From: Halorhabdus tiamatea SARL4B
GTDB lineage: Archaea; Halobacteriota; Halobacteria; Halobacteriales; Haloarculaceae
DNA: 64,000 nucleotides
Direction: 5' to 3'
NCBI RefSeq assembly: GCF_000470655.1
Contig: NC_021921.1
Coordinates: 62,001-126,000 of the forward strand
The notes beneath the pieces are model-generated. The model worked only from the letters and a program-made list of their open reading frames with translations. It had not been told where the DNA came from and did no database searches. The translations under genes and the position numbers were made by a program. Numbering within the stretch: position 1 is the stretch's first letter; every line of letters starts with the position of its first letter. Shown here piece after piece: positions 1 to 8,595 of the stretch.

Positions 1-382
1 GGATCGTGTCGATGGCGTCTGCGAGCTCCGGGTCGTCGGTGTCCATCAGGTTGAGGAGTGACCGCATGTCCCCGGAGTCGTATGCTTTGCTGCCTTCGAC
101 TGCGAGGGCGTCTACGAGGTCCTCGTACGTGCCTGCAGCGTCGTCTCCGTCCAGTCCGTCAAGGAGTGCGGCCGCTGCCGGGTCGTCCACACGCGACCGT
201 GTAACCCCGTTCACGGCGTGTTCCGTCTCCGGTTGGTAATCATCCGGAACCGGACCGAGTTCCTCGTCAACCGCGCCGGCCTTCCCGAGGAATTCCCAGT
301 TCTGCTTCCCACCACCAAGGTGCGTGACCTTATACAAATACGGCCCGTACCCATTCACCGTCTTGCTGATTATTGCTGCCAT
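1..382 (-). CDS. VNGYGPY-domain protein, partial (C-terminus outside window)
   Basis: The gene starts at ATG 382 and runs off the left edge; 127 codons are visible. The first 35 residues contain VNGYGPYLYKVT followed by WEFLGKAG. The same short domain opens two other element genes, at 18536-19141 and 22284-22457, so this is a paralogous family. The pattern of aromatic and beta-branched residues suggests a small three-stranded sheet, but I do not recognise a described function. The remainder is acidic and probably helical. The start is supported by the element promoter signal at 416-426 and by GTTACTAAC shortly before the ATG. Confidence 0.75.
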   Translation of the reverse strand, partial: MAAIISKTVNGYGPYLYKVTHLGGGKQNWEFLGKAGAVDEELGPVPDDYQPETEHAVNGVTRSRVDDPAAAALLDGLDGDDAAGTYEDLVDALAVEGSKAYDSGDMRSLLNLMDTDDPELADAIDTI

Positions 383-426
383 TACACGTGTTAGTAACGT
401 GTAGACCGGGATGCCCGACAGATACG
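383..426 (-). promoter_or_regulatory. Element-type promoter
   Basis: On the minus strand CGTATCTGTC is followed by a CATCCC box about 31 bases before the ATG and by GTTACTAAC. It lies just after the stop codon of the upstream gene, as several other copies do. Assignment as a promoter rests on its repetition at fixed distance from starts. Confidence 0.6.
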
Positions 427-450
427 CCCGTAAAAACCACGAGCCACCGG

Positions 451-1032
451 TCAGTCAGCCGGGGATTCCGAGTACTCACACGCGTTAACCCCGGGCGCGA
501 ACGAGTCTAACCGGTCCTGCGCGCCCACGTCCCGGTCACGGAGCTTCACGAGGAACCCTTGCGACGATAAGTATTCCACTACGTCCGTGTTCTCAGCTGC
601 GTCGCCCCATACGAGCACGAGAGACGGTGCAGGCGCGGAATTCGCCGCCTCACCGAACGACAGCCGGCCTTCAACGAAACACGCTAAGTCAGCTGTCGTC
701 GCGTGGTTGTGGAACCATTGAGTACTGGTTCGGGCGAACACTAAGGAGATGATCGAGTCCACTGCACCGCGGTGGTACTCGTTGCGCGCGTACTCTAACC
801 AGTCACTGACAGTCGAATACGGCGGGTTTAGCCACACGTCACCGTGCCACGGAATAGACAGCCCATCTTCGTCTTTGGTAACGTTCCGTTCCGCGAGGTT
901 CGATGATGTGCTTGCCGACGGGTCTAAGTCGAATCCGGAGACTGCATCGATGAGCGGTTCGACGAACTCACCTGGTGTGTCGTGGTCGTCGTCGCCTTCC
1001 TCGTACACGTGCCCGACTGAACTGAACGTCAT
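451..1032 (-). CDS. Phage-type DNA N6-adenine methyltransferase
   Basis: This 193-residue protein resembles the phage Dam-like N6-adenine methyltransferases. It carries FDLDPSA (residues 34-40), matching the AdoMet-proximal motif of that family, and NPPYS (69-73), the catalytic DPPY-type motif. Length suits single-domain phage enzymes without a target-recognition extension. The likely role is methylation of element DNA, as self-protection or against host restriction. The start at ATG 1032 follows TTACCAACGTAC and an element promoter; longer frames upstream lack a promoter at the right distance. It is one of three DNA methyltransferases in the element. The target sequence cannot be deduced. 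Confidence 0.85.
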   Translation of the reverse strand: MTFSSVGHVYEEGDDDHDTPGEFVEPLIDAVSGFDLDPSASTSSNLAERNVTKDEDGLSIPWHGDVWLNPPYSTVSDWLEYARNEYHRGAVDSIISLVFARTSTQWFHNHATTADLACFVEGRLSFGEAANSAPAPSLVLVWGDAAENTDVVEYLSSQGFLVKLRDRDVGAQDRLDSFAPGVNACEYSESPAD

Positions 1033-1073
1033 GTACGTTGGTAACCCGGACACGGGTAACACCGGGAGATACG
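1033..1073 (-). promoter_or_regulatory. Element-type promoter
   Basis: Minus-strand CGTATCTCCC, then TTACCC 27 bases before ATG 1032, then GTTACCAAC four bases before the ATG. This is one of the cleanest copies of the signal. Confidence 0.65.
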
Positions 1074-1239
1074 CGGAGTGTACGGAGACCGCGTAACACT
1101 GAACGTGATCGGAAAAGCAACGGGTAGGGGTAAAGCGAATGGGAGAAGCGTTGATGGTAGCAAGCAACCCAAGCAGATGCTGTCAATCTGTGTTGGAGTG
1201 CTCCTCCCAGTTACACGTAAGTCGCGGAGGGGGATAAAC

Positions 1240-1249
1240 GACAGATACG
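1240..1249 (-). promoter_or_regulatory. Orphan element-type promoter box
   Basis: CGTATCTGTC followed by TTATCC on the minus strand, but no start codon with an open frame lies at the usual distance. The 1033-1277 gap holds no convincing gene. The box may be the relic of a lost gene or may drive a non-coding transcript. Confidence 0.4.
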
Positions 1250-1277
1250 GTGCTGCGACCGTCACTCGCGCCGCCGG

Positions 1278-1478
1278 TCACCGCATGTCGTTGTAGAGTT
1301 CGTTGGCTTGCTCGTCCACCCACGCTTCCGCAGCGAATCCTGAATCACCCCACAGGGCCAGGGCATTCAGCACCGCTTCACGGCACTCCACTCGATTCGG
1401 CGCGGTGTCAGTGTCAGTGTTGGTAAGCTGGTCAGCGGCCGCGCGTTGGACGGCACTGGGGAGGTTTTCCGGTGTCAT
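1278..1478 (-). CDS. Small hypothetical element protein
   Basis: A 66-residue acidic protein, not recognised. It is mostly helical by composition, with a Trp-containing C-terminal half and no metal motif or membrane segment. The start at ATG 1478 is chosen because an element promoter (1515-1524) lies upstream with GTTACCTAC between; the longer frame to 1604 would run through that signal. It lies between the methyltransferase and the divergent restriction-modification gene, whose TATA region partly overlaps its upstream sequence. Confidence 0.6.
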   Translation of the reverse strand: MTPENLPSAVQRAAADQLTNTDTDTAPNRVECREAVLNALALWGDSGFAAEAWVDEQANELYNDMR

Positions 1479-1524
1479 GATGTGCTCGTAGGTAACTCGT
1501 GTGATGGGGAGAACGACAGATACG
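1479..1524 (-). promoter_or_regulatory. Element-type promoter
   Basis: CGTATCTGTC with TTCTCCCC and GTTACCTAC before ATG 1478. Spacing to the ATG is a few bases longer than average (about 34 from the middle box). Confidence 0.5.
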
Positions 1525-1570
1525 CTCGGGAGAGAAGACTGAGAGATACAGCCAAACGAAGGACGCACAC

Positions 1571-1603
1571 TTATAACGCGAACGTGAGAAGAATCTCTCA
1601 TCA
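1571..1603 (+). promoter_or_regulatory. Canonical TATA promoter of the type IIG gene
   Basis: TTATAACG at 1571-1578 lies about 30 bases before ATG 1604, the spacing expected for a leaderless haloarchaeal transcript. It differs from the element-type signal on the opposite strand. Confidence 0.65.
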
Positions 1604-4600
1604 ATGAGCGGTCTCACGGAATCTCTCGCAGAACACCTCCCCGACGACTTTGACGAAAAAGTCACAGACCCGGACCACGGCGAAGAAACAGCAGCGAAAA
1701 ACTACGGCGTCCCGATACTGAAAGAACTCGGGTTAGAACACGCAGACTACGAAGAAATCATCGAATCCGGCGACCGTCCAGACTTCGTTTGGGAAGACAA
1801 AGACGGTGTCACACGAATCGTTGGTGAACTCAAGAAACCGTGGGACGAAGAACATAGTGACGATGACCCCCGGTACAAAATCGAGCAAGCGATCAGCGAA
1901 GCCCGCGTCTACAACGACCAACTCCGTCTCAAATACATCCTCGCAACCGACGGGCGGTACATCTTCTTCAGCAACGAATACGAAGACCCGCCAGTAGAAC
2001 TCGAACTCGACCTACTCCAAGTTTTCAACGACCCGGGCGACGACGACGTCGAACAGACCGCAGCGCAACTCAAAACACGTATCACCGGGACGTACGACGG
2101 CGAATGGAACGATGAACCCAGCCAACGCGATATCAGCGACCCGGAGATATTCGAGGAATTCATCGAAGCGTCACGCGCTGCACTCAACGACGACCTACTC
2201 CCGAGCATCGAACGGTTATTCGAAGTATATGAAGACCAGTACGAACAGTTCGAAGAAGAACGAGCGGAGATAGAAACGGAACGCGAAGAACTCCGTGAAC
2301 AGTACCGCGAACACATCGACTGGGGACCGTACAAGGAAGCGATTGACCATGTCGCAGACGATCTGCAATACGATTACGAAGAACACTTGTCCGGTGCTGC
2401 GTCCGGGAATCTTGACGAGGACCGGTGGATTGACGAAGTGGCAGAATTCCGCGAGGAACTACTCGGGCTCCGGAATCAACTGTCCAGTAAAGAAGCGGAG
2501 TACGAGGAAGCCCGTGCATGGCACGACAAGTGGCAGTCGTGGTTAATCCTCACCGGGAAAGACTACGAGTCCGCTAACAAATCGGATAAAGAAGACATCC
2601 GCGAAACGTTCCAGTTGCAGACGCTAAACACGCTGTACAACCGGTTGCTGCTCATCCGGACGTTCGAAGACATGGGGATTATCGGTCAGGTAATTAGTAA
2701 CGGGTTCATCAAATTCTACGACGAAAAAGTCCAACTCCGAGATAACAAGTTCCTCGAACCGTTGAGCACTGCGTCCCGGCAGGCAGAAGAAGTGTACTCC
2801 CCGTTGTTCCGGAGAGACACCCCGCACGACTGGTACCACTACGAAGAAGACGTGCTGAAAACCGTTCTCAGACGGTTTGACAACTTCAACTTCCGGGAGA
2901 TAGATCGGGATATCTTCGGTGAAATGTACCAGCAGTGCTTGGACAGTGAGAAACGAAAACGACTCGGAGCGTACTACACGCCACCGACCGCCGTTGAATT
3001 CCTGCTGGATTACTCGTCATTCACCCCGCACGAACGGAACATCAAACAACGCGACGAACCCGTCCTTGACCCGGCATGCGGCAGCGGAACGTTCGTATTA
3101 GCGGCCATGAGTCGTGTGATTGACGCGTTAAAGGACTCCGGATACGATTTGACACGGGACGACGACTTACTGGACGCGATCGAATTGGTTAACGAGAAAA
3201 TCCGTGGGTTCGACGTTGACCCGTTCGCCATTCAGCTTGCGCAGTCGAACCTCCTCATCCGTGTCCTGCAGGAACGCCGTAGCGCTGGTGACGACGCGCA
3301 CTTGGAACTCCCATCGTTCTCCACGTTCGACACAGACTCGTTGTTAACCGCGAAAGGATCAGAAACCACGAGCATCGACCGGTTCTACAGGGCACGAGAG
3401 GACAACGCAGAAGACTTGGACGAGATCATCGAAGCAAAGCAAGATGATTACACGTGGGTGATTGGTAACCCGCCGTACGTCCGGGCGGAAAACCAGGACC
3501 AGCACCGCATCGACGAATACGAACGTCTGCACGACGTGTTCGGTGAAGACCAAGCGGACATCTTCACAGCGTTCATTGAACAGGGGCTGGACTGGTTAGA
3601 ACCAGGCGGGCAGCTGGCATTCGTTGTCTCGAACGCGTTGTTGGTAACTGACCCGTCGGAACCCGCCATGAAGTACATCCGCGACAACGCGACCATTGAC
3701 CTTGTCGCTGACCTTACACGATGCAAGATATTCGGTATTGACGTCAACACGTTCCCGATCCTCATCGTACTGACGAAACGCGCAGGGGAAGACAACGAAG
3801 ACGTTCGGAAAGAGAACGAAACTGAGGTCGTGAAAGTGTTCCCGAAAGGCTCTGACGGGAACGAATGGGGGTACGCATTAGACCACGCCGCAGCAGACCT
3901 TCTCGATTGGCGTGACGAACCCGACTACGACTTTGAAACGGACTTTGAAAGCGACGAGTACCCCGGAATCACTACGGAAGACACGTACGACCGGTACACC
4001 GTCAGTCAAAACCGGTTCATTGAGGAGTGGAGTGACTGGTCTGACCGCCTCACGTTGAACTTCCAAATCACGGACGAGCTCTGGGGCGTGGCAACAGACT
4101 TGGAAGACGGTGACGAGTGCGTTCCGCTGAACGACCTGTGTAAAATGGACGGTGGTGGGCGCGGTGGACCGGTCTCTCGCGGTGAGGAACCCCGGTTCTT
4201 CCGCCCGTACACGTCCGAAGAGAAAACAGACGACCATGACACGCCTGTCGTCGGTGGGAGGAACCTCGAACAGTTCTACCTGGGTGACGCACCGGGTGAC
4301 GTTGAGGAGTACATCGATCTTGACGCCGTCGAAGCGGACGACGACACTGACGTGTCCAGTAACAAGATGGAAGCGTTCGGGAAAGACAAAATCGCGTACC
4401 GTGAGACCGCCCCGGAACTAACGTTCGTTGTGGACGCAGCGGATGAAGACCCGAAATTCTACAATAAGACGGCGTACTTCCTACAACTGCAGAACGACGG
4501 CGGATTAGCTGAATTCTCCGAATCGAGCGCCGCGCTTGATCCGCACTACATTGCTGGCCTGCTGAACAGTAACCTGCTTGACTTCTATTACAAAGCGTAC

Positions 4601-5206
4601 TACGAACACCTGAGTTTCCGTCACGCACCCGCGGTCCGAGTCCGCCCATCACACCTGCACCACGCACCCATCAAACTCCCGGACGACGACACGCGAGAGA
4701 CGATCGCCGACCACTCCAAAACACTCCACGAAGCCAAACGCGAGGTGAAGAAACTCCGGCATGAACGCGAGACGCTGTTCGAATCGTTCAAAGAAGACGG
4801 TCGTACGGTGTCATTCCGTTCGAAAATCCGGTCGGTCGAAGAGTCACGGGATTACAACATCAGGACGTTCTCCGTCGAACAAGACGGGACCGAAGTGAGT
4901 CTCAACACGCATTACACGGTGAAGATGCACAGTACGCACGAAGCCGCTGCGCTCACCGAATTCCTCGAAGAGTACGGGAACGAGTACATAGCCGGTGATA
5001 AACTCCGGAACTTGGAGTTACCGGAGAGTTTGGATTCGTTCGCTGATGAGCACAGTGATTTGGACAGTGCGATTGGTGACTTAGAAACACGGATTGACGC
5101 GGAGGTAGATGCGTTGAACGATGCCGTGTACGACCTGTACGGTGTTACGGGCCACAAGGATGAGATTGAAGCGTATCTTGATACGTTCTTGAAAGTGATT
5201 AAGTGA
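1604..5206 (+). CDS. Type IIG restriction-modification enzyme (nuclease fused to N6-adenine methyltransferase)
   Basis: This 1200-residue protein joins restriction and modification in one chain. The N-terminus (about 30-110) has a PD...ELK nuclease signature (PD at 59-60, ELK at 75-77), like HsdR-N or PD-(D/E)XK domains. A helical, partly coiled-coil region spans about 190-330. The methyltransferase core has DPACGSGTF near 488 and NPPY near 622, typical of Eco57I-like gamma-class N6-adenine enzymes. The C-terminal third should hold target recognition and ends in a second coiled coil. Length matches type IIG and BREX PglX-like enzymes; no other BREX gene is present. It is a defence cargo gene, oriented against its neighbours. 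The TBP gene follows with its start inside this stop codon. Confidence 0.85.
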   Translation: MSGLTESLAEHLPDDFDEKVTDPDHGEETAAKNYGVPILKELGLEHADYEEIIESGDRPDFVWEDKDGVTRIVGELKKPWDEEHSDDDPRYKIEQAISEARVYNDQLRLKYILATDGRYIFFSNEYEDPPVELELDLLQVFNDPGDDDVEQTAAQLKTRITGTYDGEWNDEPSQRDISDPEIFEEFIEASRAALNDDLLPSIERLFEVYEDQYEQFEEERAEIETEREELREQYREHIDWGPYKEAIDHVADDLQYDYEEHLSGAASGNLDEDRWIDEVAEFREELLGLRNQLSSKEAEYEEARAWHDKWQSWLILTGKDYESANKSDKEDIRETFQLQTLNTLYNRLLLIRTFEDMGIIGQVISNGFIKFYDEKVQLRDNKFLEPLSTASRQAEEVYSPLFRRDTPHDWYHYEEDVLKTVLRRFDNFNFREIDRDIFGEMYQQCLDSEKRKRLGAYYTPPTAVEFLLDYSSFTPHERNIKQRDEPVLDPACGSGTFVLAAMSRVIDALKDSGYDLTRDDDLLDAIELVNEKIRGFDVDPFAIQLAQSNLLIRVLQERRSAGDDAHLELPSFSTFDTDSLLTAKGSETTSIDRFYRAREDNAEDLDEIIEAKQDDYTWVIGNPPYVRAENQDQHRIDEYERLHDVFGEDQADIFTAFIEQGLDWLEPGGQLAFVVSNALLVTDPSEPAMKYIRDNATIDLVADLTRCKIFGIDVNTFPILIVLTKRAGEDNEDVRKENETEVVKVFPKGSDGNEWGYALDHAAADLLDWRDEPDYDFETDFESDEYPGITTEDTYDRYTVSQNRFIEEWSDWSDRLTLNFQITDELWGVATDLEDGDECVPLNDLCKMDGGGRGGPVSRGEEPRFFRPYTSEEKTDDHDTPVVGGRNLEQFYLGDAPGDVEEYIDLDAVEADDDTDVSSNKMEAFGKDKIAYRETAPELTFVVDAADEDPKFYNKTAYFLQLQNDGGLAEFSESSAALDPHYIAGLLNSNLLDFYYKAYYEHLSFRHAPAVRVRPSHLHHAPIKLPDDDTRETIADHSKTLHEAKREVKKLRHERETLFESFKEDGRTVSFRSKIRSVEESRDYNIRTFSVEQDGTEVSLNTHYTVKMHSTHEAAALTEFLEEYGNEYIAGDKLRNLELPESLDSFADEHSDLDSAIGDLETRIDAEVDALNDAVYDLYGVTGHKDEIEAYLDTFLKVIK

Positions 5207-5754
5207 TGAGTGAGGGGTTAGAAGTCGTTAATGTGGTCGGGTCCGGGGAGTTCGATTTGGAGCTTGATTTAGAGGTTCTTGCACGCGATTTAGGCGACGT
5301 TGCAGAGTACGACCCGGACGGGCACACAGGGATGCATATCCGCCTCTCCAACGGGGCGTTGGTAACACTGTACCGGACTGGGAGTTACCACATCGTCGGG
5401 ATTGAATCGGAGCAAGGTCTGACCGAATCGCGTGAGGAGCTCATCGAGCGATTACAGAGACTTGAGATCCAGTTCGACCCGTCGGCAGACGGGTTCGGTG
5501 TCCGGAACATCGTTTGTACTGGGGACTACGGAGAAGCTGTGAATTTGAACGCGCTCACGATCGGGTTAGGGCTTGAGAATGTCGAGTATGAGCCTGAACA
5601 GTTCCCCGGGTTAGTGTACCGGCCGGAGGGCTTCGATGCGGTCGTGTTAGTGTTCGCATCAGGAAAGCTCGTGATTACGGGTTTAACTACTCTTAACACG
5701 GCGTCCCAGGTGCTCGATTCCGTGAGTGCGGATATCAGTGAGTTACTGCCGTAG
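5206..5754 (+). CDS. tbp: TATA-binding protein with a degenerate N-terminal lobe
   Basis: The 182 residues match archaeal TBP in length and twofold architecture. The C-terminal lobe has the classic EYEPEQFPGLVYR and VFASGK segments, with the two DNA-kinking phenylalanines at F133 and F150. In the N-terminal lobe the equivalent stretch reads EYDPDGHTGMHIR and TLYRTGS, so the matching positions are H40 and Y56. Archaeal TBPs usually keep phenylalanine in both lobes, so this protein may bend or read DNA asymmetrically. ATG 5206 overlaps the stop of the type IIG gene (GTG 5203 is possible), implying co-transcription. I infer that it serves the element's unusual promoters. No TFB gene is seen in the window. 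Confidence 0.85.
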   Translation: MSEGLEVVNVVGSGEFDLELDLEVLARDLGDVAEYDPDGHTGMHIRLSNGALVTLYRTGSYHIVGIESEQGLTESREELIERLQRLEIQFDPSADGFGVRNIVCTGDYGEAVNLNALTIGLGLENVEYEPEQFPGLVYRPEGFDAVVLVFASGKLVITGLTTLNTASQVLDSVSADISELLP

Positions 5755-5813
5755 GACGAACGCCCGTCCCTGGTGTCGTTGGTATCTACGAACCTGTGCT
5801 TGTTCGAACGGAT

Positions 5814-5870
5814 GTACACAGGTACGTACACGAGAACGTACCGACGAACGTACACGAGTCCGTCAGTACA
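5814..5870. repeat. Cluster of CGTAC/GTACAC repeats
   Basis: Several copies of GTACGTAC, AACGTACC and AACGTACACGAG are packed into under 60 bases downstream of the TBP gene. A second cluster lies at 6452-6556. Together they flank two small genes. They could be iterons or protein-binding sites; nothing proves either. Confidence 0.5.
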
Positions 5871-5984
5871 CACGCCCACGCAACCAAACGGTGTTTACTG
5901 CAGAGTATCTAAACCGGCTCACGTCGGCGCGAACCCCTGGTTCGGGAGCGTGTGATCCCGCGAAAACCGGCCTGTGCGCGTCGG

Positions 5985-6212
5985 TTAGTCGTCTATCGGT
6001 GGGCGCACGTCACGCCCCCGAACGTCCACCGTCCGCCCGGAATCTAACGCGACTCGGTACAGGCGACTATCTACATCAACACCAGTCACGTCTCCGGCGT
6101 CGTCGTGGAGTACAGTCACGACCTCACCGTGCGCCCCGTGCAGATCGTGGTCCACGTCTGCTTCGTCGGGGATGTCAATCCGGACGCGGTCTCCTTCGCC
6201 TGCCTGTTGCAC
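5985..6212 (-). CDS. Small SH3-like beta-barrel protein
   Basis: A 75-residue acidic protein beginning at GTG 6212. The pattern GDRVRIDIP...HGEVVTVLHD...YRVALDSGRTVDV resembles small haloarchaeal SH3-like or KOW-like barrels that bind nucleic acid or protein, but I cannot place it in a family. GTTACTAAC lies 16 bases upstream, and no ATG occurs in frame nearer to it. It sits between the two CGTAC repeat clusters. Confidence 0.6.
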   Translation of the reverse strand: MQQAGEGDRVRIDIPDEADVDHDLHGAHGEVVTVLHDDAGDVTGVDVDSRLYRVALDSGRTVDVRGRDVRPPIDD

Positions 6213-6250
6213 ACTCTGGTCGTGTGTCGTTAGTAACGTAAATCGTTCTG

Positions 6251-6397
6251 TTACTCGTCCGCGTTGTTTCTGAGTGCTTCCCGGTGCCGGTCAATGCTCG
6301 CTTCCATTTCATCCGAGGATTCGAACGCGTCCAGTTCTTCCAGGAACGTCCGGTATTCCTCACGGGAGAGTCGGGGGACGGATTTCGGGAATGGCAT
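6251..6397 (-). CDS. Small helical hypothetical protein
   Basis: Forty-eight residues, charged and helical (SREEYRTFLEELDAFE and following), with no membrane segment or metal site. The start at ATG 6397 follows TTACCAACACAC and an element promoter with a TTATCC box 29 bases upstream, which fixes the start despite the longer open frame. Function not recognised. It may be expressed with the downstream SH3-like gene. Confidence 0.6.
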   Translation of the reverse strand: MPFPKSVPRLSREEYRTFLEELDAFESSDEMEASIDRHREALRNNADE

Positions 6398-6439
6398 GTG
6401 TGTTGGTAAGTTGCCGAGCGGGATAACGTAAGGATACGT
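6398..6439 (-). promoter_or_regulatory. Element-type promoter
   Basis: CGTATCCTTACG, TTATCC 29 bases before ATG 6397, then CTTACCAAC. Confidence 0.6.
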
Positions 6440-6451
6440 GTTCGCCTGAGG

Positions 6452-6556
6452 GTGCGTACGTGAGTACGGGCGGTCGGGCGGACTCGGGTAGGTACGGACG
6501 GGTGTACACGCGCACGTACACGGCCACGTACTCGGGTACGTACCTGCGCACGTCCA
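6452..6556. repeat. Second cluster of CGTAC repeats
   Basis: At least six GTAC-centred units (GCGTACGTGAGTACGG, GGTACGGACGG, GCACGTACACGG, CACGTACTCGGGTACGTACC) occur within about 100 bases upstream of the 6251-6397 gene, mirroring the cluster at 5814-5870. Confidence 0.5.
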
Positions 6557-6602
6557 CACACCCCGGAGAACACACGAACGGTCCTGCACCCCGTTGAGCG
6601 CG

Positions 6603-6974
6603 TTAACGAACGTACGTGAACCCGCGAGTCGGCGGTGTCTTCGTCTGCGGGGCATCGACGAACTCCACCGGGTCGAACCAGATGCGCCCGTCCTCCACGC
6701 GCCGGATGCGCGAGCGAGCGATTACACGATCGCCGTCGCTGAACAGGATGGACGCACCGCGCCCGGTTTGCCGCGGGGTGCCGTTGACGGTCCAGTAACA
6801 CTCGGTTGTGTCGGGGTTGGTAATGTTCTCACGGGCTTTGTGCTCGATGTCCTCCCGCGTCGTTCGGATGAGCACGTCTTGAATGCCGGCTGCTGCTTTC
6901 GCTTCCACTTTGAGTTGTTCTTCGGTCGCTCCGGTCACGTCTGCGAGTTCTTCGATCGTCGGAACTTTGGACAT
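6603..6974 (-). CDS. Hypothetical element protein with HTH-like N-terminus
   Basis: A 123-residue protein of unknown function. The first 35 residues (VPTIEELADVTGATEEQLK and on) look like a helix-turn-helix or small helical bundle. The middle contains CYWTVNGTPRQTGRG, and the C-terminal half has beta-type DGDRVIARSRI and DGRIWFDPVEF segments, perhaps a small barrel. Start ATG 6974 follows TTACCAACCGGT and an element promoter. It is the downstream partner of the membrane-anchored gene at 6992-7474. Confidence 0.6.
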   Translation of the reverse strand: MSKVPTIEELADVTGATEEQLKVEAKAAAGIQDVLIRTTREDIEHKARENITNPDTTECYWTVNGTPRQTGRGASILFSDGDRVIARSRIRRVEDGRIWFDPVEFVDAPQTKTPPTRGFTYVR

Positions 6975-7015
6975 ACCGGTTGGTAAGACGGTTACAGGTA
7001 TGAGCGGCAGATACG
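6975..7015 (-). promoter_or_regulatory. Element-type promoter
   Basis: CCGTATCTGCC, CATACC 28 bases before ATG 6974, then CTTACCAAC. It overlaps the end of the upstream coding sequence. Confidence 0.6.
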
Positions 7016-7474
7016 GTACACTCGGTACACGACTCGGATTGGGAGGAGTAGTGTTGCCATCACAGCAATGAGTAGAAACAGGATTGCGTTTTTCCACATA
7101 ACCAGGTTTTGTCGCACCGGCCACACGATAGTCTCTGCTGCAGTCGTCGTGCCGGTAGTGTCTTCTTCCGGTTCTGGTTCTAAGCTGGGGAGTACATCAT
7201 CGTGGAAGGTATCGACGGCGTCCGGGTCAACGAACAGCACGAATAAATCCTGGGTACACGCACGTTCCCGCATTCCTTCCCGGAGTTCTGATGAGAACGT
7301 TACGATCTCGTCAATCTTGTCGGCGTGTGTTTCGAGCAACGATTCGAATTCGTCTGCTGGGATGGTCCAGTTCAGGTCGTGTGTCGCACACCCGGAGTCA
7401 GTTGCGGGTACGGCACCCACTCCTACACGGTCAAGTTGATCTTCGAGTTCGAGGTCCTGCGGGTCTACTCTCAT
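6992..7474 (-). CDS. Tail-anchored membrane protein, hypothetical
   Basis: This 160-residue protein has an acidic N-terminal domain of about 125 residues and one C-terminal hydrophobic helix (AILFLLIAVMATLLLPI, about 133-149) followed by basic residues. The predicted topology is tail-anchored, with the acidic domain on one side of the membrane. No signal peptide is present. The start at ATG 7474 follows CTTACCAACCAAT and an element promoter. It could be an element envelope component, but there is no sequence hallmark. Confidence 0.6.
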   Translation of the reverse strand: MRVDPQDLELEDQLDRVGVGAVPATDSGCATHDLNWTIPADEFESLLETHADKIDEIVTFSSELREGMRERACTQDLFVLFVDPDAVDTFHDDVLPSLEPEPEEDTTGTTTAAETIVWPVRQNLVMWKNAILFLLIAVMATLLLPIRVVYRVYRICRSYL

Positions 7475-7514
7475 ATTGGTTGGTAAGAGACTCAGGGGGA
7501 AGGGTGACAGATAC
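7475..7514 (-). promoter_or_regulatory. Element-type promoter
   Basis: GTGTATCTGTC, TTCCCC 27 bases before ATG 7474, then CTTACCAACC. Confidence 0.6.
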
Positions 7515-7580
7515 ACCACACCGGGCGCGACACCCGAACCAGGCACCACGCTTACAGTCACGGCATGTCCCACAACAAAC

Positions 7581-8591
7581 ATGCCGCCGGTAGTATTCCT
7601 TGACCAACGAGATTGGGTGGATCTGGCCAAGGAACGAAAAGGAACGTTAGAACCACACAAATCGGATTTAGAGGATGTTTTAGAATTCGTTATTAGCACT
7701 GCAGACACCGGAGACGTCGTTTACCCGATTGATTTGACCCGGTTCAGAGAGACCGCATACCACTCACGTCCTGAGCACCGTGATTCGTTCTTTGATTTTC
7801 TGTTCGATGTATCGAACGGTTACACAATAGCACCGTACGATATCGTTCGGAAAGAAGAAATCACGTGGCGTCTTGACCGGGTACGAGGGAATGCAGGATA
7901 CATGACCGGTCGTGTCGTAAATCAAGGACTCCCGCACCTATTTGGCGGGCAAAACTACCAGATTGTCCCGACCGACGGTGAGAAGGATCCCTCGGATATC
8001 CCGGACCGAATTCTGCAGGAGATATACGACTCTATTGAGAGTCGTGATGTGTTCGACTTGGCTAAGGACCCTGATCACGGATTGATTGATATGCTCGCGG
8101 ACCAGGAGGGGTGGGAAGCTATGGCACAGGAATTGAACGAAACACGGCACGCTCATGAAGAGAAGTATAATGACAACGAAAACCGGCGGCGGCGGGAAAA
8201 GATCCGGTCCTTCATGAGTGATACCATTCCTGAGTATTTCATCCGTGGTTTTGAATCTGGATTGTCGATACAGGAGTTAGGTGTTTTTCTCGGTGATTAT
8301 TGGAGTGGTGCCCCGGATGTTGATGATGCAGAAACGTTCCTTCAGAGCTTCCCAGCGGAATACTCCTTCACAGAATTGGTGTATCAACGAGATATTCAAG
8401 GGTCGGACTGGGAGTCAAATGATATTGCGGATATTGAGTCGTTGTCGGTTGCGATTCCGTATTGTGATGTTGTAACCGCAGATAACCAGTTCGCTGATTT
8501 AGCACACCGGTCGAACCTTGATGAAATCTATCATGCTGATATCATCACGGACTTGCACGAGTTGCCGGGCGTTGTGAGTGAACGGTTGTGA
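7581..8591 (+). CDS. PIN-like nuclease domain protein (tentative)
   Basis: A 336-residue protein with an acidic N-terminal strand (VFLDQRDWVDLAK) and a C-terminal VVTADNQFADLA segment. The spacing and acidic pattern recall PIN-like metal-dependent RNases, in which N- and C-terminal acidic residues meet in the active site. The central 200 residues are charged and helical. ATG 7581 is chosen over the longer frame because coding character begins there. Codon use is more AT-rich than the surrounding minus-strand genes, and the orientation is opposite, as for the HEPN and type IIG genes. I infer a defence or toxin-like role; the family assignment is uncertain. Confidence 0.5.
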   Translation: MPPVVFLDQRDWVDLAKERKGTLEPHKSDLEDVLEFVISTADTGDVVYPIDLTRFRETAYHSRPEHRDSFFDFLFDVSNGYTIAPYDIVRKEEITWRLDRVRGNAGYMTGRVVNQGLPHLFGGQNYQIVPTDGEKDPSDIPDRILQEIYDSIESRDVFDLAKDPDHGLIDMLADQEGWEAMAQELNETRHAHEEKYNDNENRRRREKIRSFMSDTIPEYFIRGFESGLSIQELGVFLGDYWSGAPDVDDAETFLQSFPAEYSFTELVYQRDIQGSDWESNDIADIESLSVAIPYCDVVTADNQFADLAHRSNLDEIYHADIITDLHELPGVVSERL

Positions 8592-8595
8592 GCGT

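Noticed and set aside
1604-5206. BREX system (PglX)
   Set aside because: The methyltransferase core is similar, but the nuclease-like N-terminus and the absence of brxA, brxB, brxC, pglZ or brxL argue for type IIG.
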